Part shown: positions 46,831-59,505 of the stretch, piece after piece
How positions within the stretch are numbered: position 1 is the first letter of the stretch
Layout: each line of letters starts with the position of its first letter
NCBI GenBank assembly: GCA_002007465.1
Contig: LNAC01000039.1
Coordinates: forward strand, 1-64,000
Direction of reading: 5' to 3'
Length of the DNA stretch: 64,000 bases
Source of the DNA: Ailurus styani
Taxonomy: Eukaryota > Chordata > Mammalia > Carnivora > Ailuridae
Program-made: the position numbers and the translations under genes
The notes under the pieces: generated by a model
The model's input: only the letters and a program-made list of their open reading frames with translations
Told to the model about the DNA's origin: nothing
The model's database searches: none

Positions 46831-47009
46831 CTTAACTCTTGATTTGGTTTTGGTTTAGCTTTTATTCCATGTTTTCCCCTCAAGCCAAATGAATGGTTAC
46901 CTCTCTCTCATCCTCCAGGACTTGACTCTAGTCCTGTGTCCTTGATGAAGGCTTCTGCCCCAATCATTCTCTCCCTCTGAAAACCAACAGTATGGTTCAC
47001 ACAGGAAGA

Positions 47010-47175
47010 CATACTCTCTGTGGACTGCAACATGGAGGACTGAAAAGGGACCTTGGCCAGGACTCAGAAAGCCTGGTTCAAGAGCTGGCTCTGCCAGTCA
47101 CTAGTCCTATGAATTTGGGTCGTTCTGGGATTCAGATTTCTCCACTTTATAAAAGAGGGAAAGTTAGATTAACTA
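47010..47175 (+). repeat. MIR fragment
   Basis: 'gactcagaaagcctggttca' and 'agagctggctctgccagtca' match MIR sense; the 'tttctccactttataaaaga' segment follows. Confidence 0.7.
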
Positions 47176-47298
47176 ATCTCTCAACCGCGTTATAACTGCA
47201 CTCTTTCAGAACCCTGTATTCTGTTTTTTACTGGTAAATACTGTCTTTCCAAGAAGATTATAACCCCCTAAGGCCAAAAGCTTTGCCTGAAACTATCC

Positions 47299-47506
47299 TT
47301 TTTTTTTTAAGATTTTATTTATTTATTTGACAGAGAGAGAGATCACAAGTAGGCAGAGAGGCAGACAGAAAGAGAGGAGGAGGCAGGCTCCCTGCTGAGC
47401 AGGGGGCTCGATGTGGGGCTCCATGTGGGGCTCGATTCCAGCTCCCTGAGATCATGACCTGAGGTGAAGGCAGAGGCTTTAACCCACTGAGCCACCCAGG
47501 CACCCC
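47299..47506 (-). mobile_element. CAN-SINE, mustelid-type, antisense
   Basis: 'gagagagagatcacaagtag' body and 'ggctttaacccactgagcca' head are the young subfamily. Target-site duplication 'tgcctgaaact' at 47284 and 47507. A short internal repeat of 'gggctc(g/c)atgtgggg' is present. Confidence 0.96.
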
Positions 47507-47524
47507 TGCCTGAAACTCTTTAGC

Positions 47525-48405
47525 ATGCCTCCCACCCCACTCCCATCCTTAGGATGCCTGGCACAGTTTTGTGGGTTAAGCACACAGTGAGAGCTCTCTA
47601 AACCTCTTCTAACTAAAATCTCAGAATTATATTGAAAATCTGTGTGAACCAGAAGTTGCAAATTAGTGGGCTGGAAACCAAATTCTGCCCATAAACATGA
47701 TTTGTTTGGCCCACAGTGAATTTTTGTTAACTAGCTGCCATGATTTTTAAAACTGGAAAATGTTATATACAAATCCAAAATGCAACCTTCAGATTTCACA
47801 GATGAGAAAATTTAGGATGAGGAGGTAACGGAAATTGTCCAATGTCAAGGACTCCATCAAGAGGAAAATGGTCACTAAACTATGAATACCTCTTTTGATT
47901 TGGGGATTCCTGAACCTCCCTGCTTCTGTAAAATGATACCATGAAGTGGGGATGGGGAAAAGAGTGCTATAAAAAAGGAAAACTTAAATCTCAAATATTT
48001 GTCTTTGTCGTTAGCCAAATCCTCTCATTTATCATTGATGTATAGCGGGTTTTAATACTCTATATAGACTACCTTTAAACATTTTGAATGCAATTTTATT
48101 TTCAAGTAATTATAAATGATCGACATTTCATTTCGTTTGTATTGGCATTCATAATTCACAGAATTCACTGTGATTGATTTTGAAGAAAACTGATACCAAA
48201 GTACTTATTCTCTGTAATGTAAAATTAATAGCAGATGCATGACTGAGGAAAATTTTTTCCTGCTGTTTTCATAGCTTTCAAAACTCCTGGACTCTACTCT
48301 GTTTATATCCCAGATGCTATGTTGTCCCCCTTACTGATTTAATTCACTGTCGCATTTAAAAGTGGTGGCTACTCTCTCTTAAAACCCTTTTGTGGCTTTC
48401 TGCTT
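47525..48405. other. Unique DNA with a small hAT-like scrap and a candidate conserved block
   Basis: 47655-47760 ('ctggaaaccaaattctgccc') resembles a hAT-type MITE fragment. 48000-48240 is repeat-free, with 'aagtaattataaatgatcga' and 'attggcattcataattcaca', and looks like conserved non-coding DNA. Confidence 0.3.
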
Positions 48406-48409
48406 TGAA

Positions 48410-48560
48410 GTAATAACAGCGGCCAGAATTTCCTGAGCCCTTGCTTTGTGCTACACAGCAGATTAAGTGCTTGGTAAATGTTATCTTGATTAATACACGA
48501 GAGAAGCTTTGAAAGTAATATTATCCCCATTTTACAGAGAAAAGCAGATGAAGCTCAGAG
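48410..48560 (-). repeat. MIR fragment
   Basis: 'gagcccttgctttgtgctac' and 'attatccccattttacagag' in MIR antisense order. Confidence 0.8.
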
Positions 48561-48899
48561 ACGGTAAGGAGAGTGCCATCCATGACCCTGCTAGCACGTG
48601 GTCGTACCATCTCCCTCAGTGTTCTTCCCTCTGTTTCCTCTACTTCATAGCCTCTTTCACAGGCCCCTCCTTCTTCTTCTGGACCCCAATATGTTCCCAG
48701 GCTTCCATCGTCACCTATGTCACTGACAAATATAATAATACCAGTTGTACATGGCTATTCCAGAACTGTCTCCTAAGCTCATGGCAGTAAATAGCTGTAG
48801 TTAAAAGCGGGATTTGGAGCCCAGTAGCCCTTCAAACTCAACCTGTCTACAACAAAGGTTTCATTTCCTCTTGTAAGCCTGATCCTCCTCTGCATGTTC

Positions 48900-49430
48900 T
48901 TTTATGGTGAATGGCACTGCCACCCTTCACCGATTCATTCAAATCAGAAATCTAGGTAATCCCTGCCCCTAATACATGCACCTTCCTAGAGGTTGGAATT
49001 TTTAGCTAACCTCTAGAATCTATCATCCACACTTGCGTAAGAGGAATCTCTTTCAAAATTTTAAATCTGTTCAGATCTGCCCACTTCATTTAAACTCCCT
49101 TAGAAGATCACCAAGATCTTTAGAATGCAATCCAAATGATTAAGCAGAGGGAGCACAGCCCTTCAATATCTGGTCTTTGCTGATTCTCCAGTCTAACCTT
49201 CTACTTTCCCATTCCCCAACGGCACAAATTCACTACTGCTGCCCTCAACAGAAACTAGTCATTTGTTTCTTAGTACGCTGGCTAATGCAGTTTCCAGGAG
49301 TCGGAAGTACCCTCCTAGCTAACCCTTCCTGCCCTTCTAAGCGCTGCTCGTGCCCTCCACTTTCCACATCTTTGACAGCTTCTAAAGTCTCTTAGGCCCC
49401 TCCTGGGCAGCACTCACAGCCTGCCCTAAC
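48900..49430 (+). repeat. L2 fragment, diverged
   Basis: Pyrimidine-rich sequence with L2-like order: 'cttagaagatcaccaagatc', 'cagcccttcaatatctggtc' and 'ctagtcatttgtttct'. The 49177-49395 frame is part of it. Confidence 0.5.
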
Positions 49431-49434
49431 CTGT

Positions 49435-50440
49435 CCCTTAGCTGTTCAAAGATAACCCTTGCTGCTGGTTGCTGCTCAGTCTTACCAGACTCTGAGATTC
49501 CTGAGTTGAGTTTATCAGTTCTGTACTCCAGATCCAGACAGTAAGTATCCAAGAGGCACTTGACAAAAAAACTATACTAGAAAGCCAACTAAGTTCTAAC
49601 ATAAAAAGCAGGCATTTTGACAGTACAATTACAAATCTGTGCAAATGTAAAACTGTAGTGCTGAGAACAACTTTGCAAGTCTAATCCAATCATTTTAACT
49701 TACATATGAGAACCAGAGAATTTAGTTAAGTGACTTATTCTAGTCTAGATTCATCCTAGAACAGCAGTTTAGAAAAGGTTAAATGATCTGAACCTGTGTC
49801 TCAAACTAGAACATAGTCATTCTCCAAGCTTGTATTTACTTACTTGTATTTACTTACTTACTCTAAGCATGTATTTACATATAATCTGTCATATTACAAA
49901 AAAGGTCTTGGACATTGTGGAGACATACTTAAAAGAAAATAAGACTTCAGTTTTCTTAGAGCTAATGAAAAAGTCCTACAGTGGTGGAAGATGGAGATTG
50001 TGAAGTGGACAGGATTATGAAAGCCGAAGAGAGGTAGGCTAAAATCCCTAGTGAGATTAAAATTTAAAGCCCCGCTATAAGAGTTGGTGCATTTTCTGAA
50101 AGTGGATTACAAATTTGCCTGCAAGTTATTCAGCAGCCAACACAGCGAGGTAGGTAGAATATATTCTTGAATCAGAGTGGAAGATAAAACAAACCAGTGG
50201 TTCAGGAGAAACATTCCTAATGCTGAAATCTGAAAGGAATTTCTCCCATGGGTCTTTATGAAGAAAAAAAATGTGAAAGAAAACAAACAATGTCTTTAAA
50301 GTAATTCTGAGTTTCATAATATCACCTGTATAGTATTATTCAATAAAGGCCCAGAGCCTTAAAAAGTGAAGTTCAGGAAAATTGGAGGGATTGGGTGGAA
50401 GGCAAAATGATGTGGAATTTAAATATATATTTCCTTACAT
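49435..50440. other. Unique DNA
   Basis: A small repeat of 'gtatttacttactt' at about 49830-49872. Otherwise nothing recognised. Confidence 0.4.
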
Positions 50441-50449
50441 AGAACAGGT

Positions 50450-50570
50450 TGTGTACTCCATGAGGGCAAGCAGCCCTTGTCTTGTTCACTGTTGTGTTCC
50501 TTAATGCACCATCTACCATAGTAGAGAGTCTCAATGGATGGTTCAAAATGTTCAATAAAAAAACAAATGA
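50450..50570 (+). repeat. L2 3' end fragment
   Basis: 'gtactccatgagggcaagca' and 'ttgttcactgttgtgttcct' match L2. Confidence 0.65.
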
Positions 50571-50574
50571 ATTA

Positions 50575-51670
50575 ATCTAATAAACAGTCAATACCTCGAT
50601 CAAGTAAGAAAAGTAAAATGTGGGAAGTACAACTTTTCAAGGCAGAACCATGTTATTGACTAGGATCCCAGCAAACATCAGCTCCAGGCCCTACATTGGT
50701 ATGCAAAGAATTTGAAGAACAGTTTCAGAAGAAACATTTCAAGTTTGCAGTTAATATTAAATTGGAAGAGACAGCAAATAATGAGAAACAAAGGAGGCAG
50801 ATAAAAGGGTTTTAGATATTTCAAGTACCTACCCAGCTAATAAATGCAAATGAAGTTCAGTGCAGATAAGCACAGAATTATGAGTCTGGAAGCAAAGAAG
50901 AAAAAGGAGGACTATCTGCTTAATGGAAATGAGCTGCACGGTGCTGACCAGGAATGAGATCTGGGGAATTATTGCAGAAGAAATCCCTCAAGCTTTCAAC
51001 CCAGTTTGCTGCAATGGAAAAGAAACATGATGATGAGCTGTATTAAACCACAATACACAACTATCAAGTCACGCTCCACATTGGATGAAAATGAAACCAC
51101 AGCAAGGAAAGAATAAGATTTTTTTTCTTTTTAATTTAAACTGTCATTCTATTCAGGGCAAAACATCCTCAATGATTTTTTTTTAATCTCGACCTTAAAT
51201 AATTGTCTCCTCCAGATGTATTGGAATGTGGTTTCTTATGATTTGCTTGTATTTTCTGCCATTTTCTGTGCTATCCCACAATTATTCAAGGGTCTCCAGA
51301 ACATAGCCATCATACCTGATAGCAAGAGCCATCAGTATAAAAATTAGAAGACACTTGGATTACAAAGGTTGAGTGCTTCTTCTGCCAAAGCCTTACATTT
51401 TCTTTGCTGGTCAAAAAAAAAAACGAAACATAGATTCATAGCTTTTAAAGCTAGAAGACATTCTAAGTACCTCCCAACTATCACTAGTACCATATTACAG
51501 CTGAATTTCTCAGACTCCAAGGTGCAGTAACGTCAGCTGACCACACTACAGTCTACTCTCTGACCTGAATCAAACTTAGCACACAGCGGAAGGAGACAGG
51601 TATGGTGGAAGGAATATCCAAAGGCTTCCCGGGCCAAAACCAGTTCTCCCTTTTCTGGTTTTGGTTCCTG
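50575..51670. other. Unique DNA
   Basis: No repeat or exon recognised. Confidence 0.4.
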
Positions 51671-51674
51671 AAAT

Positions 51675-51995
51675 CCCATATTCATTCATTCAACAAGTAT
51701 TTCTTGAGTCTCTACTATGGACTAGGTACTGTTCTAAGTACTGATGATACAATAGTAAACAAAAGAGAAAATATCCCTACCTTCATTGAGCTTAAGCTTT
51801 AGGAAGGGGAGAGAGACAATAAACTAATAAACACAGAAATGAGGCAGACACTCTCAGGTAATGGGAAGTGCCAGAAAGATAATTAACTGGATGATATGAA
51901 AAATACCAGCGAGGGGTGCAGGGACTACTTCAAGAAAATGATCAAGAAAGACAATTCTGAGAAGGTGACATTTAAGGACTTAATAAGGAGTCCAC
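51675..51995 (-). repeat. L2 fragment
   Basis: 'attcattcaacaagtatttc' then 'ctaggtactgttctaagtac', 'taccttcattgagcttaagc' and 'ctgagaaggtgacatttaag' form a long collinear antisense L2 3' end. Confidence 0.8.
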
Positions 51996-51999
51996 AGGG

Positions 52000-52430
52000 A
52001 ATTACAAATTATGACCTGGACAGGTTAAGGCATTAAAAGAATAATCATTTACTAAAATCTCATTCTGAATTGATTTCTCAGATTTTTAATCCAATCACTT
52101 TGTAGAACTATGTGGGGAAAAAAAACAGAATAAATTCTATTTCATATGAAGAAAGGCTACAGTGGGTTAGGAACACAGGATTTGGACTAATGAGCAGGTC
52201 CTTGACCTTGATAAAGAAGGAAATAAGGGAAAACGCTTCTTGAAAGAGACCAGAAACTGAAGGGAAAGGATTTGAAATACAATCATTATAGCACATTCCA
52301 CTAGATTTAGCCACATTTTCCCCAATAATAACCTTACTACAGAGATGGCAGTTTTTCCACCTAATCAGTGACTTCTACATATATAACTTATATAAACAAA
52401 TAGTGGTTCAATTTTCTTTTGAAATAGGAA
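52000..52430. other. Unique DNA
   Basis: Nothing recognised. Confidence 0.4.
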
Positions 52431-52435
52431 AAGCT

Positions 52436-52950
52436 GTAGGATGCTGAGAGGCAGCCTCCCAATGATCTTCAATGTCCCCTGCCTCCTGGTATTCATGCCC
52501 TATATAGTCCTACCTCCTGAGTGTGGGTTGGACCTTGACATTCACTTCTGTAAACAAAATTCAGGAAAAGTAATGAGATGTCACTTCTGAGACGAAGTCG
52601 GAAAGAGACCATGGCTTCCTTCTTACTCACTCGCTCACTGAGACAAGTCAGATGCCATGTTGTGACCTGCCATGGAGGAGCCCATGGGGCAAGAAGCTGA
52701 GGAAGGGCTGAATCCTGCCTGTAACCACATAAGTGACTTGGAAAGCAGATCCTCTCCCAGATGAGCCTTGATAAGATACTGCATTTTCAGCCAGCACTTT
52801 AATTACAGCCTTGTGAGAGAAACTGAGGCAGGGGCTTCTAGCCATGTCTGGATTCTGATCCACAGAAACTTTGAGATAATAGATGTTTGTTGTTTTAGGC
52901 TGCTAAGTTTTGGGAGTTATGTGTTACAAAGCAGATAACTAACCTATACA
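52436..52950 (+). repeat. MLT1-type (MaLR) LTR
   Basis: 3' end 'ttgttgttttaggctgctaa' plus 'gttttgggagttatgtgtta' and 'gcagataactaacctataca' is the sense MLT1 terminus. The body diverges more. Confidence 0.65.
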
Positions 52951-52954
52951 CCAA

Positions 52955-54360
52955 GAAAGCACTTTCAAATTGTGTCCCGCCTCCCTTTGAAGGTCTTGTA
53001 CTTTTCCCAACACTGCTTATATAGTAAAAATCTGTCTCCCCATATCCTCTTGAGCAAAAGAGAAGCTGAATGTTGGGCATGCAATGAGGCTACCTACAAA
53101 GGTGGCAATTTAAAGGACAATAATAACAGCCATCAAATTTACTTTCATTCTGAATATAAATGCATAAAAATATGACATGGGTGGGTAGCAAACCCTAGCA
53201 AAGTAACTGCCGCCTATAATTTTAATTGTTTGCTCAACCAGTCAGAACTCGATGATTTTCTTACCTGGGGTTAAAGTCTGGAGCATCCTTAAGCTCAAGT
53301 AACCAAGGGATACCGTACACTCTCCACCTGAAAAAGAGAAGCACATCCCAGGCCCCCACCAACTGGAAGTATCAGAGCCAGTCTCTACTTTAGCCACTCT
53401 TTTCCGGTAGCCCCCTGAAGTTCTCAGCTTGACTTCACCACTCACAGAACTAAATAAAATGTGATAAACTCCCAATTAACACAAGCAAAGAAAATTAAAT
53501 CAATTACGATCATTAAGAGTTTATAATTCAAACTGAATTACTTTTGGATTAAAAACTATCATTTCTCTAATATAAACTCATTTATTTAGCTGTACCAAAG
53601 AGGAGCTTTTATTAAATCTAAATGAATAACGCTCTCCTTGCTTATCTTTGAAAAGCTAAGGAATTTCTCTGGAACACTGTACAAGGTTGCTCCTATCATC
53701 CCAAAATAAATATAATACTAATCAAAACAGACAGCCCCTATAGAGTACTGCCACTGGCTATTAGCTATAAGGCAATACACAGTAGGTCTTCTTGAGCTCA
53801 GCAACTACAGTGATATTAGGTTTTGCAAATTCAAAGAGGCAGTTCTGGACTACAGAGAATTTCCAAATATGAAGACAAAAACTACATTTAACAGACCTCG
53901 GAAAGCATTATTCCCTTGCCCCATGGCCTCACCATGAGGGGAACCAGTCCAACCAGGACAATCCAAAGGAGGAAAGGCTAAGAAAATTTCCATATTTCCA
54001 CCTCTTTGTTTTAATCTTTCCACAGCATTGGCCTACATAAAAATCAATACATATGTCAACCTTTCATCATCAGCAGTTCTTTTAAATAGGCTTCCATTCT
54101 GGGAATAGCCACAGATTTAAGGCCAAACTCTCTGCTGTGGCACCACTAAATGCCAAGTAGGAATACCTAAAATAGAATTTGGCCATAACAACACGGATCC
54201 TCCCCACTGCCATCTAAAATTTGCTTTATGGGAAGCAGTGGAAAAACATGCTTTTCCTGTAAACTACTCCTGATATAGTTCATATACAAATACATATACA
54301 TACATATACAAAGAAATCTAATTTCAATTTTAAGGTTTCCTTTGCCAGACTGAATAAAAT
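52955..54360. other. Unique DNA containing a candidate exon
   Basis: Repeat-poor. The candidate exon at 53265-53327 is described separately. Confidence 0.4.
53265..53327 (-). other. Candidate 63-nt exon
   Basis: On the minus strand a strong acceptor ('tgcttctctttttcag') precedes it and a strong donor (cccag|gtaagaaa) follows. The length is a multiple of three, and two frames are open, reading WRVYGIPWLLELKDAPDFNP and GECTVSLGYLSLRMLQTLTP. I recognise neither. No repeat explains it. It could be a coding microexon, a non-coding RNA exon or chance. Confidence 0.25.
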
Positions 54361-54779
54361 TTCAAGCCTACACTTTTTTTAATGTACCTTTTCTCCACAG
54401 ATGTATTGAGTAATAACTGACATATATCACTGTGTGTTTAAGGTATGCAGCATGACAGCTTGATTTATATATATTTTGAAATAATTACCTCAAAGGGTTC
54501 TGCTAACAACCTTTTTCTCATTTAGATACAATAAAAAGAAAGAAGAAAAGGAAAAAATTTCTCCTTGTGATAAGAACTCATAGGATTTACTCTTTTAAGA
54601 ACTTTTCTATGTGTATCACATTAATTATAGACATGTTGTACGCTACATGCCTACTACTTATTTGTCTTATAAGTGGAAGTTTACACCTTTTGACTATCTT
54701 CCTCCAACTCTCCCTTCCCCCCACCCTCTGCCTCTGGTAACCACAGTCTGATCTCTTTTTCTACAAATTTGATTGTATT

Positions 54780-54872
54780 CCTTTCCTCCCTTCCTCCCTC
54801 CCTCCCTCCTTTCTTTCCTTCCTTCTTCCTTTTCTTTCCCTTTCCCTTTCTCTTTCCCTTCCTTCCTTCCTT
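54780..54872. repeat. (TTCC)n/(TCCC)n pyrimidine tract
   Basis: Imperfect tetranucleotide run in the L1 3' UTR. Its complement gives the lysine/glycine-rich frame at 54681-54890. Confidence 0.92.
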
Positions 54873-54990
54873 CTTTGTTTCAGATCCCACACATAAGTGA
54901 GATCATACAGTTTTTTACTTTGTCGGAATCAATTCACCTAGCATAATGTCTTCAAGGTCCATCCACGTTGTCACAAATGATAAGATTTCC

Positions 54991-55021
54991 TTGTTTGTTT
55001 GTTTGTTTGTTTGTTTGTTTA
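54991..55021. repeat. (TTTG)n microsatellite
   Basis: About seven perfect TTTG units inside the L1. Confidence 0.93.
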
Positions 55022-56498
55022 ATGGCTGATTGATATTCCAGTGTGTGTATGTGTGTGTATATAATGCTGCTATGAACATGGGGGTGCAGACATCTTTTCT
55101 AGTTAGTGTCTTCATTTCCTTTGGATATATTACCAGAAGTAGAATTGCTAGATCATATGCTAGTTCTATTTTTACTATTTTAAGGATCCTCCATATTGTA
55201 TTCCATAATGGCTGTAACAATTTATAATCCCACTAACAGTGCACAGGGTTCCCTTTTCTCTACATCCACAGCATCACTTGTTATCTCTTTTTAATGATAG
55301 TCATTCTAACAGGCATGAAGGGATATCTCATTACAGTTTTAATTTCCATTCCCTAATGACTAGTGATGTTGAGCATCTTTTCATGTACCTATTGGTCTTT
55401 CACAATGTCTATCCAGGTCCTTTGCCCATGTTTTTATTGGGTTATGTGGATTTTTTTGCTATTGAGTTGTATGAGTTCTTTATATATTCTGGATACTAAT
55501 CCCTTAACAGATAGGTGGTTTGCACATATTTTTTCCCATTCCATAGACTGTCTTCACTTCATTGATGGCCACTTTTGCTGCACAAAAGCTTCTCAGTTTG
55601 ATATAGGCAGGCTCATTTATTTTTTTATTTTGTTTCTTGTGCTTCAGGCATCACATTCAAAAATTCATTACCAAGACCCATGTCAAGGAGTCTTATTCCT
55701 ATGTTTTCTTCTAGAATATTCATGGTTTGATCTTACATTTAAGTATTTAATCCACTTTGTGATTTGTAATTTTTGTGAGTGGGGTAAAATATTGGTCCAA
55801 TTTTATTTTTTTACAGGTAAATATCCAATTATCCAAGCACTCTTTATTGAAAACACTATCTTTTCTCTTAAAACACTATCATTGAGTATTCTTGGTTCCC
55901 TTGTCAATATTAGTTGACTATATATGCTTGGGTTTATTTCTGGGCTCTCAATTCTGCTCCACTGGTCTATTTGTCTGTTTTTATGTCAGTACCATACTGT
56001 TTTGATGACTATAGCTTTATAGGATAGCTTAAATCAGGAAGTGTGATGCCTTCTGGTTTGTTCTTTCTCAGGATTTCTTTGGCTATTCAAAGTCTTTTGT
56101 GACTCTGTATAAATTTTAGGATTGTTTTTTCTACTTCTGTAAAAAATGACATTGGAATTCAGATAAATAATGCATTAAATTTATGGATGACCTTTGATAG
56201 TACTGACATTTTTTACAATATTATTTCTTCTAATCCATGAACACGGGATACCTTTCCATTTATTTGTCTTCTTTGATTTTTTTTCATCAGGGTCTTACAG
56301 CTTTCAGAGTAGAGATTTTTCACCTCCCTAGTTAAATTCATTCCTAAGTATTTTATTGTTTTTGATGCTATTTTAAGGGATTGATTTCTTTCTTTTTCAG
56401 AAATTTCATTGTTAGTGTATAAAAATGTCACTGATTTTTGTATGTCAACTTTGCATCTTGCAACTTTACTGAATTCATTGATTAGATCTGAGGTTTTT

Positions 56499-56663
56499 CA
56501 AACTGAGGGTTACTGGGGGGTGGGAGGGTAGGGATAGGGTGGATGGATTATGGACATTGGGGAGGGTTTGTGCTTTGGTGAATGCTGTGAAAGATGTAAG
56601 CCTGATGATTCACAGACCTGTACCCCTTGGGCAAATAATAAAAATAAAATTAAAAAAAAAAAA
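56499..56663 (+). mobile_element. Young L1 3' end nested in the old L1
   Basis: Extremely 5'-truncated (165 bp) copy of the same L1 end as window positions 1-155, ending in an A-rich tail. Target-site duplication 'agatctgaggttttt' (56484-56498) and 'agatctgagattttt' (56664-56678). It splits the antisense ORF2 cleanly. Confidence 0.92.
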
Positions 56664-59349
56664 AGATCTGAGATTTTTGGTTGAGTCTTTAGGATTTCCT
56701 ATATATAAAACCATGTCATTTGCAAAGAGGGCCAATTTTACTTCCTTATTTTCAATTCTAATATCTTTTAGTTACTCTAGTTTGTATTTCTAGTACTATT
56801 TTGAATAGGAGTGATGAGAGTGAGCACCCTTGTCTTATTACTGATCTTAGACAAAATCTCCAACATCTCTCACCATTCACCACTGAGTATGATGTTGGCT
56901 ATGGGCTTGCCATATATGTCCTTTATTATGTTTACATATGTTTCTTTTATGCCTAATATGTTGAGTTCTTATCATGAATGGATGTTGAACTATATTAAAA
57001 TGCTTTTTCTGCATCTATTGAGATGATCAAATGATTCTTTCATTCTATTAATGTAATGTATTCCATTGACTGATTTGCTTATGTTCAACTATCCTTGCTT
57101 CCCAGGCATAAATCACACTTGATCATGCTGTATGATCCTTTTAATGTGCTGCAGCATTTAGTTTGTATTTTATTGAAAACTTTGGCATCTGTATTCATCA
57201 GGGATATTGGTCCATAATTTTCTTTTCTAGTAGTGCCTTTTTCTGGATTTGGCATCAGGATAATACTGAATTTGTAGAATGAGTTTGGGAGCACTCCCTC
57301 CTCTTCATTATTTTGAGAAAGTGTGAGAAGGATTGGTGTTAATTTTTCTTCGAATGTTTGGTAAAATGTACCAATGAAGCCATCTGGTTCTGAGATTGTT
57401 TTCTTTGGGAGATTTTTGATTACTGACTCAATCTCCTTAGTGGTAACTGTCTATTCAGATTTTTTATTTCTTCCTGATTCAGACTTGGTAAGTTGTATAT
57501 TTCTAAGAATTTTCCCATTTCTTGTAGGTTGTAACATCAGGTTCTTCTATCAGTTGTTATGCCTCCTTTTCCATTTATAATTTTGTTGACTTGATCCTCT
57601 CTTTTTTCCTTGGTTAGTCTACCTAAGATTTTGTTAATTTTGTTTGTCATTTCAAAAAACAACTCTTAGTTTGGTTAATCTTTTGTATTGTTTTTCTAAT
57701 TTTCATTATTTCCTTTCTTCTGCTGACTTTGGACTCAGTTTGTTCTTTTTCTAGTTCTTTAAGGTGTGGAGTTAGGTTGCTTATTTGGAATCTTTCTTGC
57801 TTCTTAATGTAGGCATTTACTGCTATGAACTTCACTCTTAGAACTGCTTTTCCTGCACCCTACAAGTTCCAGTATGCTGTGTTTCCATTTTTGTTTGCCT
57901 CAAGGAATTTAAATTTTCCCCTTTCTTCTTTGCCCATTGATCTTTGAGGAAAATGTTGTCTAATTTCCATGTGTTCACAAATTTTCCAGTCTTCCTCTTG
58001 TTATTAATTTCTACTCTCATACCATTGTGGTCAGAGATACATTTGGTATGAATTCAGTCTTCTTGAATTTGCTAAGATTTGTAACCCAACATGTGGTCTT
58101 CCCTAGAAAATGTTCCATTTGCACTTGAGGAAAAAAAAGTGTATTCCGATGTTGTTGAATAGAATGTTCTATAGAAGTCTGTAAGATCCATTTGGCCTAT
58201 AGCACTGTTCAAATCCACTGATTCTCTGTCTGAATGATCTACCTATTATTGAGAGTTGGGTAATAAAGTTCCCAAATATATTGTTGTATTACTATCTATT
58301 TCTCCTTTCAACTCTGCTATATTTTGGTCTATATACTTAAGTGCTCCAGTATTGGGTAAACAAATATTTACAACTGTCATATCTTCTTGAAGTATTGACC
58401 CCTTTATCATTATATAATTACCTTCTTTCTCTCTTTTTATGATTTTTAGTTAAAACTCTATTTTGTCTGATATGAGGAGAGCTTCCCAGCTTGTTTTGGT
58501 GACCATTTGCTTGAAATGTCTTTTTCCATCTCTTCATTCTCAGTCATTGTGTGTCTTTACAGCTAAAGGGAGCCCCTTGTAGGCAGCATATTTGGATCTC
58601 AGGGTTTTTTTAATCCAGCCAGCCATCCTATGTCTTTTCATTGTAGTTTAATCTGTACACTTAGAGTAATTATTGATAGGTAAGGACTTACTATTGTCAT
58701 TTTGTTATTTGTTTTCTAGTTGTTTTATAGGTCCTCTATTCCTTGTTTCTTATCCTTCTTATCCTATTGTCTTTTTTTGTGTTTCGATGTCTTTTAATAT
58801 CAGTTTGTCTGACTTCTTTATCGTGTTCTTTTGTGTAATCACTGCAGAATTTTCCCTTGTGGTTACCATAAAGCTCACACAAAATATCTTAAACTTATAA
58901 CACCCTATTTTAAACTAATAGCAACTTAACTTCAATAGCATTCATAAGCCCTATAGTTTATTTTTTCCTCCTCACATTTTAGATTATTGTTGTTATAATT
59001 TACATTTTTTATATTGTATAACTAATAACAGGTTATTGCAGTTATAGTTACTTTTAATACATGCATTTTTTAAAAACTTTAAAACTAGCATTGTAAATGA
59101 ATTATACACCATTACCATATTGCAGAATCTAATTATGACTATATATTTACCGTTACCTGTGAGACTTATACTACCTTTGTATGTTTTTGTATTAATTAGC
59201 ATTCTTTTACTTCCACTCAAAGAACTCCCTTTAGCATCTCTTGTAAGGCAGGTCTGGTAGTAATGAACTCCCTCAGCTTTTGTTTGTGCAGAAAAGTCTT
59301 TATCCCTCCTTCTCTACTAAAGGAAGACTTCGCCAGGTACAGAATTATT

Positions 59350-59505
59350 TTTTTCAAGATTTTATTTATTTATTTGACAGAGAGAGAGATCACAAGGCAG
59401 AGAGAGAGGAGGAAGCAGGCTCCCTGCTGAGCCCCCGATGGAGGGCTGTATCCCAGGACCCTGAGATCATGACCTGAGCTTAACCCACTGAACCATCCAG
59501 GTGCC
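59350..59505 (-). mobile_element. CAN-SINE, mustelid-type, nested in old L1, internal deletion
   Basis: Young-type 'gagagagagatcacaaggca' body. Between 'gacctgagct' and 'taacccactg' the usual 'gaaggcagaggct' segment is missing. Exact 17-base target-site duplication 'ccaggtacagaattatt' at 59333-59349 and 59506-59522. Confidence 0.95.

Noticed and set aside
46481..46858. 125-codon plus-strand frame
   Set aside because: Low-complexity pyrimidine-rich coding, no recognised domain, and a likely repeat background.
55363..55917. 184-codon plus-strand open frame, the longest in the window
   Set aside because: It lies on the antisense strand of the old L1 ORF2. The hydrophobic, phenylalanine-rich product is what reverse-complemented AT-rich L1 gives.
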